Positions 18,099-25,340 of a DNA stretch of 64,000 bases are shown piece after piece. Position 1 is the first letter of the stretch, and every line of letters starts with the position of its first letter. This DNA is from an uncultured Methylococcales bacterium (GTDB lineage Bacteria; Pseudomonadota; Gammaproteobacteria; Methylococcales; Methylomonadaceae): the NCBI GenBank assembly GCA_913019935.1, contig CAJVZC010000001.1, positions 32,968 through 96,967 on the forward strand, in the 5' to 3' direction. Both the position numbers and the translations under genes were made by a program. The notes under the pieces were generated by a model. It saw only the letters and a program-made list of their open reading frames with translations. It made no database searches and was not told the origin of the DNA.

Positions 18099-18458
18099 AT
18101 GAAGCGCTTAACATTGAGATATTATTTAGCTACTGCCCTCACTTTTATGGGGCCGTTACAAACTCTGTCTGCACAAACCTTGGCAGAACCCGTACCGCTA
18201 CCTGAGCCACCAGAACTACCACTGCCCGTTCAAAGTGGCGACAACATGGTGGTTCCCGATATTACAATTATTCGGCGCGCTGGCAAAACCATCCATGAAT
18301 ACCGCGTTAACGGTGAGCTCTATAAAGTTAAGATCATACCTGAATACGGCCCGGCCTATTATCTGGTCGATATTGATGGTGATGGCAATATGGAAATGCG
18401 CCATTCTGATCTTGAAAAAGGTTCTCGCCTACCCAAATGGCAACTACTGAGCTGGTAA
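18099..18458 (+). CDS. DUF2782 exported protein
   Basis: A 119-residue protein with a Sec signal peptide (about 1-25, ending LSAQ or nearby), a proline-rich stretch (EPVPLPEPPELPLPV) and the DUF2782 core. The core comprises VPDITIIRRAGKTIHEYRVN, GELYKVKIIPEYGPAYYLVD and a DGDGN turn that could bind a metal. The family occurs widely in gammaproteobacteria, usually beside polA, but here it precedes a FetB-like permease by 60 bases. Function unknown. Confidence 0.8.
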   Translation: MKRLTLRYYLATALTFMGPLQTLSAQTLAEPVPLPEPPELPLPVQSGDNMVVPDITIIRRAGKTIHEYRVNGELYKVKIIPEYGPAYYLVDIDGDGNMEMRHSDLEKGSRLPKWQLLSW

Positions 18459-18518
18459 ATGGCCTACGGCTAATTATTTTACGGCCGAAACACTCGCTGC
18501 TTTATTAAAAAACCATTC

Positions 18519-19241
18519 ATGGACTCTGTTATTCCACCAATTTCATTACTCAACTTAGTCATTTCCTTTATCCCAGTTGCACTGGTTTTCGCCTTTTTTG
18601 TTTATTGGTCTCTAGGCATAAAAAAAACCCTTTATGCACTATCTAGAATGTGGCTGCAATTACTTACCATTGGCTATTGCCTAACTTTCCTATTCAACAC
18701 CGAAACGCCGTGGGTGATTGCTGTTGTTTTACTCGTCATGGTTGTGGCCGCCAGTTGGATCTCTTTAAATGAAGTTCAACAGCAACGAAGAGATCTCTTC
18801 TTTAAGGCACTCGCCGCTATTTCACTCGGCGGTGGCATCACACTAGCCATTATAATCTTTGGGGTATTACAATTATCGCCCTGGTTTCAGCCTCAATTCA
18901 TCATCCCTTTGTCAGGAATGATTTTCGCTAATGCAATGAATGCTATCAGCCTTGCGGCCGAAAGATTCAATAACGAACTGGCTCATCAACAAAGCTATCA
19001 ACAAGCCCGTAACATTGCCTTTAGTACTGCTCTTATACCCATAACTAATTCGCTTTTCGCTGTTGGCTTAGTCTCCATACCCGGCATGATGAGTGGACAA
19101 ATATTATCGGGTATTGCGCCTACCATTGCGGCACGTTACCAAATTATGGTTATGTGCATGTTATTTGCCTCAGCGGGTCTATCCACTGCGCTTTTTTTAA
19201 CCCTATGCCGATTTTCTACAAGACAATCTGATAACATATAA
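18519..19241 (+). CDS. FetB-like (UPF0014) ABC permease, partner ATPase absent
   Basis: A 240-residue polytopic protein with about six or seven hydrophobic segments and UPF0014 signatures: FIIPLSGMIFANAMNAISLAAERF, and PGMMSGQILSGIAP in the second half. In E. coli, FetB pairs with the ATPase FetA and is implicated in iron export and peroxide resistance. No ATPase gene is adjacent in this window; the upstream neighbour is the DUF2782 gene. Either fetA lies elsewhere or this copy uses another ATPase. The assignment to the family is firm; the substrate is not. Confidence 0.8.
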   Translation: MDSVIPPISLLNLVISFIPVALVFAFFVYWSLGIKKTLYALSRMWLQLLTIGYCLTFLFNTETPWVIAVVLLVMVVAASWISLNEVQQQRRDLFFKALAAISLGGGITLAIIIFGVLQLSPWFQPQFIIPLSGMIFANAMNAISLAAERFNNELAHQQSYQQARNIAFSTALIPITNSLFAVGLVSIPGMMSGQILSGIAPTIAARYQIMVMCMLFASAGLSTALFLTLCRFSTRQSDNI

Positions 19242-19256
19242 GTCAAACAATAGAAT

Positions 19257-19269
19257 ATTGACTGTCAAT
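19257..19269. promoter_or_regulatory. 13-bp palindrome ATTGACTGTCAAT
   Basis: A perfect odd-centred palindrome 15 bases after the fetB-like stop and about 65 bases before the probable promoter of the next gene. Size and symmetry suit a dimeric regulator. No regulator is identified. Confidence 0.4.
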
Positions 19270-19320
19270 CATTCGCTCATTGTTTTAACTTATTTTTATG
19301 TGACAATTTGCCCTATCGCT

Positions 19321-19349
19321 TTGTCAGATTTAATTAGCTAAAATATTTT
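19321..19349 (+). promoter_or_regulatory. Sigma-70 promoter of the unknown anchored protein gene
   Basis: TTGTCA (19321-19326) and TATTTT (19344-19349) are 17 bases apart, the ideal spacing. The -35 hexamer is also the right arm of TGACAA-14-TTGTCA (left arm 19301-19306), so a dimeric factor bound there would cover the promoter. Transcription would start near 19356. Confidence 0.55.
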
Positions 19350-19365
19350 CTACTAATAGCCATTA

Positions 19366-19398
19366 CTTTAATGGTTTAGTACAAATTAACCATTAAAG
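19366..19398 (+). promoter_or_regulatory. Perfect 11-bp inverted repeat in the probable 5' leader
   Basis: CTTTAATGGTT (19366-19376) and AACCATTAAAG (19388-19398) flank an 11-base loop. The hairpin would begin about ten bases into the transcript and end two bases before the Shine-Dalgarno sequence AGGAGA (19401-19406). It could modulate ribosome access or mRNA stability, or act as a DNA operator just downstream of the promoter. Confidence 0.55.
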
Positions 19399-19411
19399 AC
19401 AGGAGACCCTC

Positions 19412-20344
19412 TTGATCACTTACAAAATAAAAACCTTTACACTGATGATTGGGCTTTGTTTATTACCGCTCGAATGGGTACACGCAAACGCTGCAGGACA
19501 AGATAAAATCCATATCTCTGTGGAAGGCCCTATTACCAAAACAGGCGATTCTTTATTCTCTTTAACGGTGCAGTGGCGCCATAATAATGATAGAACGTAT
19601 GAATCTACTGCCATGGCTTTTATTACTGGCCCTGACACATTGCGCCCAGATACCGCAGTCAGCTCGGCTAAAAAATTAAAATCAGCCATGTATGATGCGC
19701 TTGAAGAACTTTACCCAAACTCACGGGGTGTTAGCGCTGAAAATCCTAAAAAACAACCAGAAGTTACTATCAGCAATAATGCCAATTTTTCATTTACCCG
19801 CGTTACTGCCAGAGACTACGCCAACCAAAAATTGACCTACGACTTAGCCGGACAATCCTTTGGCGCTGCTGCTGTTAATTTCTCTGTTGATATGGTCTAC
19901 TTTGCTGATATTGCCTATATTGACGCTTTTGCCCCACCTAAACAAACTCAAGCAACCGGCGGCGGCATTACCATTAGTATTGATAACGGGCAACCTATCC
20001 ATATTGCAACCAAAAACAAAGACACTCGAACCATAGAAAAAGAACTGGCTGAAGCAATTTCACAAGCGACTTTTAGCAATTTATCTATCATCCCGCACAG
20101 TCGCGGTGGCGGAAAAAGAAACAGTAAAGCCTTTGATGGCGGTGAAATCCAATTTACTCACTTAGCTGCAAACAAAATTACGATTGACTTAAAAGACCCC
20201 AGCCTCGGTGTCTTAACAAAATTTCAATTTAAGGATACCGTAAAAGAACAAGAGAGCGCGTCCTACATTAAATGGATTTTCGCCTTACTTATCTTGATCG
20301 GTGCAGGCTACTTCTTCTACAGTTGGTATAAAGAAACACACTAA
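19412..20344 (+). CDS. Unknown exported protein anchored by a C-terminal membrane helix
   Basis: I do not recognise this 310-residue protein. It starts with TTG, chosen because AGGAGA lies six bases upstream; the next ATG is eleven codons in. It has a signal peptide (hydrophobic 9-22, likely cleavage after ANA), a large polar beta-rich extracytoplasmic body (about 28-282) and one C-terminal transmembrane helix (about 286-304) with a short basic tail. The body may hold two related halves: each has a beta stretch (KIHISVEGP; GITISIDNG) followed by an acidic helix (AMYDALEELYP; KELAEAISQ). A Gly/Arg-rich turn SRGGGKRN is near 231. It is monocistronic, with its own promoter and a strong terminator. 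Confidence 0.7.
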   Translation: MITYKIKTFTLMIGLCLLPLEWVHANAAGQDKIHISVEGPITKTGDSLFSLTVQWRHNNDRTYESTAMAFITGPDTLRPDTAVSSAKKLKSAMYDALEELYPNSRGVSAENPKKQPEVTISNNANFSFTRVTARDYANQKLTYDLAGQSFGAAAVNFSVDMVYFADIAYIDAFAPPKQTQATGGGITISIDNGQPIHIATKNKDTRTIEKELAEAISQATFSNLSIIPHSRGGGKRNSKAFDGGEIQFTHLAANKITIDLKDPSLGVLTKFQFKDTVKEQESASYIKWIFALLILIGAGYFFYSWYKETH

Positions 20345-20353
20345 AACGGGCCC

Positions 20354-20392
20354 AAATAAAACCGTTGTGCCAAGTGCAGAACGGTTTTATTT
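20354..20392. terminator. Bidirectional terminator with a perfect 13-bp stem
   Basis: AAATAAAACCGTT (20354-20366) pairs perfectly with AACGGTTTTATTT (20380-20392) around a 13-base loop. It has T-rich ends on both strands. It lies between convergent genes and overlaps the stop codon of the fructosamine-kinase-like gene. Confidence 0.8.
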
Positions 20393-21268
20393 AACTTCAG
20401 CCAATAGTCGGTCAATAAGATTCTGTGCCTGATTGAGATAACCCGCACCAAATAAATTTAAATGATTCAAAACATGATACAAATTATAAAGATTCTTACG
20501 TACACCATACCCCGCATCTAGCTTAAATGATGCGTTATAAGCGCTGTAAAACCCCGCACTAAATCCACCAAATAACTCGGTCATTGCCATATCAGTCTCA
20601 CGGTCACCGTAGTAACAAGCTGGATCAAAGATAATCGGCAAACCCGTTTTATCTACAGCCACATTTCCCGCCCATAAATCCCCATGCAATAAAGATGGCA
20701 TCGGTTGATAATCGGTAAAAAAGACCGACATGATCTCCCTCAGGGATTGTCCAGATTGTTGCAATCGGCGCCCGTAGCCATTACAAAGAGCCAGCTCCAA
20801 CTGAAACCCTAGTCGCTGATCCTTCCAGAAAACTAGCCAATCCGTACTAGGGCTGTTTTTTTGCACGGTAGACCCAATGGTATTATCTCTGTGCCAGCCG
20901 AAAAAAGGCTGCTGTAAACGATGAAGTTCTGCTAATTGTTCCCCCAAAGACTGCTCAGACTGAGCTGTGCTCGAACCAAATTCTACAAAGGTCAACAACA
21001 AAAAACTTCTATCATCGATAACGCCACTCAACAATGGCTGCGGCACTGAAACCGTTTGGGTTGAATAAAGCGCCTCTAGACCGGCATATTCAGCCTCAAA
21101 CATCGACCGTAAACCCGCATCGTTTAATTTAATAAAATACCGCTGTTTGCCCCCTACAATTTGATAAGAGGCATTAATACTCCCTCCACTAACAGGGATT
21201 ATTTTCTCAATTTCAAAGGTTCTGCCACTAAACTCTTCGATTTTATGGGCTAATAATTTTTTATTCAT
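20387..21268 (-). CDS. Fructosamine kinase family protein
   Basis: A 293-residue kinase-fold protein of the fructosamine-3-kinase family (E. coli YniA type), which phosphorylates sugar adducts on proteins or free ketosamines so that they decompose. It has the glycine-rich start IIPVSGGSINASYQI, an ATP-site lysine in RYFIKLN, the catalytic loop LLHGDLWAGNV (His195, Asp197) and the metal motif IIFDPACYYGDRETDMAM. It begins 20 bases after tupA's stop on the same strand, so the two may share a message. The natural substrate of bacterial members is not settled. Confidence 0.88.
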   Translation of the reverse strand: MNKKLLAHKIEEFSGRTFEIEKIIPVSGGSINASYQIVGGKQRYFIKLNDAGLRSMFEAEYAGLEALYSTQTVSVPQPLLSGVIDDRSFLLLTFVEFGSSTAQSEQSLGEQLAELHRLQQPFFGWHRDNTIGSTVQKNSPSTDWLVFWKDQRLGFQLELALCNGYGRRLQQSGQSLREIMSVFFTDYQPMPSLLHGDLWAGNVAVDKTGLPIIFDPACYYGDRETDMAMTELFGGFSAGFYSAYNASFKLDAGYGVRKNLYNLYHVLNHLNLFGAGYLNQAQNLIDRLLAEVK

Positions 21269-21288
21269 GACTCTAAATCATAAAATCA

Positions 21289-22101
21289 TTAAGGCTGTCC
21301 TTTACTTCTATCACCGTAAAAGAGCACCTGCCCTTTACGCTTAAAATTATTAATGATTTTTTGGCTCTCCTCACTAATCAAAAAAGCAATGTACTGCTGC
21401 GCCAAATCAAACTTAACATGCGGATGCCGTTTAGGGTTTATCGCCATGACATGGTAAGGATTATTAAGCTTTGGATCACCTTGGAAAACAATCTCTAATG
21501 CCACTTTACCTTGATAGGCAAGGTATGTCCCTCGGTCTGTTAACGTATAAGCCCCACTTTCATTAGCCATGCGTAAGACCGCCCCCATGCCCTGACCAAC
21601 AGACAAATACCAGTGCCCCTTAGGGTTAATACCCACCTGCTGCCAAAGACTATTTTCTTTTTTATGTGTCCCCGAATCATCTCCTCTGGAAATAAATACA
21701 CCTTGTCCGCTAGCGATTTTTTTCATCACTTCATTCGGGGTACTTAATTGGTGCAGCTCCAAAGGGTCGCTGGCCGGACCCACGATAACAAAATCATTAT
21801 GCATAACCGCTTCACGATGAATGCCAAATCCCGCATTCATAAAAGCGACTTCGGCTGCAGGCGCATGCACTAAAACCACATCGACATCGCCATTTGCTCC
21901 CAACTGTAATGCTTTTCCTGTGCCCACAGCAATAACGTTTAAACGAACCCCATTACTTTTTTCAAAAACCGGATGCAATACTGAAAGCAGTCCTGAATTT
22001 TCAGTACTTGTCGTTGTTGCCACCCGCAAAATGGCTGCATCTGCCACACATACTGAAAAAACAGCATTACATATAAAAACAAAAAAACATCTTTTAATCA
22101 T
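21289..22101 (-). CDS. tupA: Tungstate-type ABC transporter substrate-binding protein
   Basis: Periplasmic binding protein of the TupA/WtpA type for tungstate or molybdate. A signal peptide (about 1-22) precedes the family signature RVATTTSTENSGLL and the oxyanion-pocket stretches VDVVLVHAPAAE and FISRGDDSGTHKKE. Its 270 residues match TupA proteins. It diverges from the ATPase gene at 22249 across 147 bases. The membrane permease TupB is absent from this locus, although it normally lies between these two genes. The exact oxyanion cannot be told from sequence. Confidence 0.88.
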   Translation of the reverse strand: MIKRCFFVFICNAVFSVCVADAAILRVATTTSTENSGLLSVLHPVFEKSNGVRLNVIAVGTGKALQLGANGDVDVVLVHAPAAEVAFMNAGFGIHREAVMHNDFVIVGPASDPLELHQLSTPNEVMKKIASGQGVFISRGDDSGTHKKENSLWQQVGINPKGHWYLSVGQGMGAVLRMANESGAYTLTDRGTYLAYQGKVALEIVFQGDPKLNNPYHVMAINPKRHPHVKFDLAQQYIAFLISEESQKIINNFKRKGQVLFYGDRSKGQP

Positions 22102-22248
22102 CTCGGTATCCCAATAGAAAAAATCCTCATTTTAGGTTAATTTAAACCGCCCAAAACGCATACCTAATCTTCAAATATAAACACTTAGAACTACTTTAAA
22201 TCGACATCATTCAGCGTTCTTTTATGTGCTCATGTACAATATGAGATT

Positions 22249-23226
22249 ATGAATCATGCCTACCAATTGACCAACCTTAAATTCAATTATGACCTAAAAG
22301 AAACACTACATATTAAATCGCTGTCAATAAAATCGAACCAAATTACTGCACTCTTTGGTGCTAATGGTTCGGGTAAAAGCACCCTACTCAACATTCTTGC
22401 TTTTGTCATACCCCCCCGTGAGGGACAACTTGACTTTTTAGGCCTCCCTACCTTTCCTAAGCAAGCACCCACTTATCGAAAACAAATTGCTTTTTTAACG
22501 CAACGCCCCTACTTACTACAGGGTACGGTCAAACAAAACATCTCAACAGCATTAAAAATTCGTTGTATTCCAACATCACTACACGCTGAACGTATTGCAA
22601 CGAGCTTAGATTATCTAGGCATTACAAATCTTGCTCATCGCACCGTCGATGAATTATCCGATGGCGAAAAACAAAAATCTGCACTGGCCCGTGCACTAGC
22701 CTTGACGCCCGACGTTCTCATCTTAGACGAACCTTTTAGCTATTTAGACCAAGCCAGTAAAAATAATCTTGAAAGTTTTGTAAAGGACTACCAAAAAACG
22801 CTAATTTTCAGCACCCACAATCACCTCCAGGGCTCTGCCCTTAGCGATGAAGTTATTACACTAGCCGCTGGAAAACCGGTTCCCAACGCGATGATTAATA
22901 TATTTGCAGGGCAACTTTCCAATAACTATTTTAAAACAACACAACTCACGCTAATCCCGCCAGACCAAACAACAACGGGCACACACATTTCAATAGACCC
23001 CTCGCAAATAGTCCTATCCAGATTAGCGCTTTCCTCCAGCATGAGGAATCATTTTCAAGGAAAAATTACTGCGATTATCGAGGACTTAAATAATGTGCGC
23101 GTCACCATTAAGGCCGGTGAAATATTTCATGCCATGATAACGCATCAAGCCTCAGATGATTTAAAACTCAACATTGGCGATGAGGTTTGGCTGAATTTTA
23201 AATCCAATGCCGTTACTGTTTTTTAA
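22249..23226 (+). CDS. tupC: ABC transporter ATPase with TOBE-like domain, tungstate/molybdate type
   Basis: A 325-residue ATPase with Walker A LFGANGSGKST (about 36-46), Q-loop FLTQRP, signature ELSDGEKQK, Walker B VLILDEPFSYLD and H-loop STHNH. The C-terminal part (about 215-325) resembles the oxyanion-regulatory TOBE domain found in ModC and TupC (ITAIIEDLNNVRVTIKAGE). Divergence from tupA supports the assignment. With no permease gene on either side, it must use a TupB encoded elsewhere or have been left by gene loss. An imperfect repeat (CTCAT ... ATGAG) precedes the start. Confidence 0.8.
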   Translation: MNHAYQLTNLKFNYDLKETLHIKSLSIKSNQITALFGANGSGKSTLLNILAFVIPPREGQLDFLGLPTFPKQAPTYRKQIAFLTQRPYLLQGTVKQNISTALKIRCIPTSLHAERIATSLDYLGITNLAHRTVDELSDGEKQKSALARALALTPDVLILDEPFSYLDQASKNNLESFVKDYQKTLIFSTHNHLQGSALSDEVITLAAGKPVPNAMINIFAGQLSNNYFKTTQLTLIPPDQTTTGTHISIDPSQIVLSRLALSSSMRNHFQGKITAIIEDLNNVRVTIKAGEIFHAMITHQASDDLKLNIGDEVWLNFKSNAVTVF

Positions 23227-23300
23227 AAAGTGTTCTGTTTAAAATACTTTAACGCCTTGTTTTCAGTTAAAATTAGTCGTTTTTTACTCGTCTAATTATC

Positions 23301-23837
23301 ATGAGCTCGTTAGTTACTTTCGGTCAATGCACCATAAAAATCATTGACACATTAAATGAACAAATTGGTCGAGGTACGTCATGGCTTACGCTTGCCATTG
23401 TTATGGTATCGGTTATCGTTGTTATACTTCGGTACTGCTTTAATATTGGCTCCATTGCCACACAAGAATCTATCTCTTACATGCACGCCCTAATTTTTAT
23501 GCTAGGAGCGGCCTATACACTCAAACATAATGCCCACGTTCGAGTAGACATCTTTTATCACCGCTTTAACGAAAAAACACAAGGCTGGGTTGATCTTCTC
23601 GGCACCCTTTTTTTGTTAATCCCCGTTTGTCTTTTTATTATCATTAGCAGCTGGGAATATGTTGCTGATTCTTGGGCGATTCAAGAATCATCGCGGAACT
23701 CAGGGGGGTTACCCGCCGTTTATCTCCTTAAAAGCACTATCATTATTATGGCTGCTCTACTGCTCCTACAAGCAATTTCACTAGCCATTAAAAGCCTTTT
23801 TTCTGCCATTGGCATTCCCCTAAACACCGCGTCATAA
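23301..23837 (+). CDS. TRAP transporter small permease (DctQ type)
   Basis: A 178-residue protein with four hydrophobic segments and the DctQ signatures: VILRYCFNIGSIATQESISYMHALIFMLG (around 46-74) and HNAHVRVDIFY after the second segment. It pairs with the large permease four bases downstream to form a Na+- or H+-driven importer. The subclass resembles the mannitol/chloroaromatic group. The usual extracytoplasmic receptor (DctP) is not adjacent. The substrate cannot be inferred. Confidence 0.9.
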   Translation: MSSLVTFGQCTIKIIDTLNEQIGRGTSWLTLAIVMVSVIVVILRYCFNIGSIATQESISYMHALIFMLGAAYTLKHNAHVRVDIFYHRFNEKTQGWVDLLGTLFLLIPVCLFIIISSWEYVADSWAIQESSRNSGGLPAVYLLKSTIIIMAALLLLQAISLAIKSLFSAIGIPLNTAS

Positions 23838-23840
23838 CCC

Positions 23841-25220
23841 ATGGAAGAATACTTAGCTTTTTGGATGTTTCTTACCGTCTTTATCGTTCTACTTTCAGGC
23901 TTCCCTGTTGCTTTTGCTTTAAGTGGAACAGCTCTCGGCTTTGCCACTGTAGGCATTCAACTCGACCTCTTTGACACGGCCTTTTTGCATGCCCTACCCA
24001 ATCGTTTATTCGGCATACTCAATAATGAAACATTAATTGCCGTACCCCTCTTTGTCTTTATGGGTGTCATGCTAGAGCGCGCTCAATTGGCTGAAGATCT
24101 GCTGGAAAGTATGGCTGATTTATTCGGTTCCACACGCGGCGGTCTCGGTATTGCTGTGACTCTCGTTGGCATGTTAATGGCTGCAAGCACTGGTATTGTT
24201 GGCGCGACAGTTGTCACAATGGGTCTCTTATCACTGCCCACCATGTTACGCAATCAATATGACCCGGCTATTTCTTGCGGAACTATTTGTGCCTCAGGAA
24301 CCTTGGGTCAAATCATTCCGCCTTCAATTGTATTGGTGTTACTGGGTGATGTTATCTCAACCGCTTACCAACAGGCCCAACTTGATATGGGAATCTTTGC
24401 ACCGGAGACCGTCTCAGTCGGCGACTTGTTTGCAGGTGCGCTAATACCGGGATTAGGGCTGGTCTTTTTTTATCTACTCTACATCATCCTAACTGCCCAC
24501 TTCAAACCTGAATCTATGCCTACCCGCATAGACAAGAACACCCCCCGTGAAACCAATTACCAGCAATTATTTGCAGGACTCCTGCCCCCTCTGCTGCTCA
24601 TGTTTGCCGTTTTAGGCTCTATTATTAGCGGTATTGCAACACCCACTGAAGCGGCCTCTGTCGGGGCAAGCGGTGCACTGTTATTATCTTTCTTACGCAA
24701 AAAATTATCGCTCCCAACGCTACGTTCTGTGATGCAAAGCACCACAAAGATCACCAGCATGGTCTTTATGATCCTCATCGGAGCCGCTTTATTTTCACTG
24801 GTCTTTCGAGGCTTTAATGGTGATGAAATAATCATTGAATTATTATCTGACTTACCTGGGGGTAAAATAAGCGCTATATTTTTAGTCATGCTCGTCATGT
24901 TTGCACTGGGTTTTGTACTGGATTTTATCGAAATTACTTTTGTGATTGTACCCATCATCGGCCCTATTCTCTTAAGTATGGGCATTGATCCTATTTGGCT
25001 AGGAATCATGATTGCTATTAACCTACAAACCTCATTCCTAACCCCTCCCTTTGGTTTTGCGCTTTTTTACCTCCGCGGTGTTGCGCCAGCTGAAATCACA
25101 ACAATGCAAATTTATCGTGGCGTAATGCCCTTTATTCTGATTCAATTATCTATGTTAGCGTTATTAGCCTATTGGCCCTCGTTAGCCACTTGGCTACCTG
25201 AATTTATTTATAAAAATTAA
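23841..25220 (+). CDS. TRAP transporter large permease (DctM type)
   Basis: A 459-residue polytopic protein with about eleven or twelve hydrophobic segments. DctM landmarks are AVPLFVFMGVMLERA near 72-86, the GTLGQIIPPSIVLVLLGD stretch near 152-169, and TPTEAASVGASGALLLS near 270-286. It ends with LQTSFLTPPFGFALFYLRGVAP. It begins four bases after the small subunit. The binding protein is absent on both sides, because the next gene is lptM. Confidence 0.93.
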   Translation: MEEYLAFWMFLTVFIVLLSGFPVAFALSGTALGFATVGIQLDLFDTAFLHALPNRLFGILNNETLIAVPLFVFMGVMLERAQLAEDLLESMADLFGSTRGGLGIAVTLVGMLMAASTGIVGATVVTMGLLSLPTMLRNQYDPAISCGTICASGTLGQIIPPSIVLVLLGDVISTAYQQAQLDMGIFAPETVSVGDLFAGALIPGLGLVFFYLLYIILTAHFKPESMPTRIDKNTPRETNYQQLFAGLLPPLLLMFAVLGSIISGIATPTEAASVGASGALLLSFLRKKLSLPTLRSVMQSTTKITSMVFMILIGAALFSLVFRGFNGDEIIIELLSDLPGGKISAIFLVMLVMFALGFVLDFIEITFVIVPIIGPILLSMGIDPIWLGIMIAINLQTSFLTPPFGFALFYLRGVAPAEITTMQIYRGVMPFILIQLSMLALLAYWPSLATWLPEFIYKN

Positions 25221-25224
25221 ACTT

Positions 25225-25338
25225 ATGTTTACCCAAAAAATTATTTGCTTATTATGTGCAGCACTTTTACTCTCGGCCTGTGGACAAATGGGACCACTAT
25301 ATATCCCTGATAACCTCCCACCAGCTGACACACAATAA
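25225..25338 (+). CDS. lptM: Small lipoprotein LptM (YifL family)
   Basis: A 37-residue lipoprotein with a basic N terminus, hydrophobic core and lipobox LSAC with Cys19. The conserved family motif CGQMGPLYIP follows directly. In E. coli this protein assists oxidative maturation of the LptD/E lipopolysaccharide translocon. It lies two bases before lysA, as yifL precedes dapF and lysA precedes dapF in related genomes. The length, motif and synteny make the call secure despite the small size. Confidence 0.92.
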   Translation: MFTQKIICLLCAALLLSACGQMGPLYIPDNLPPADTQ

Positions 25339-25340
25339 CT

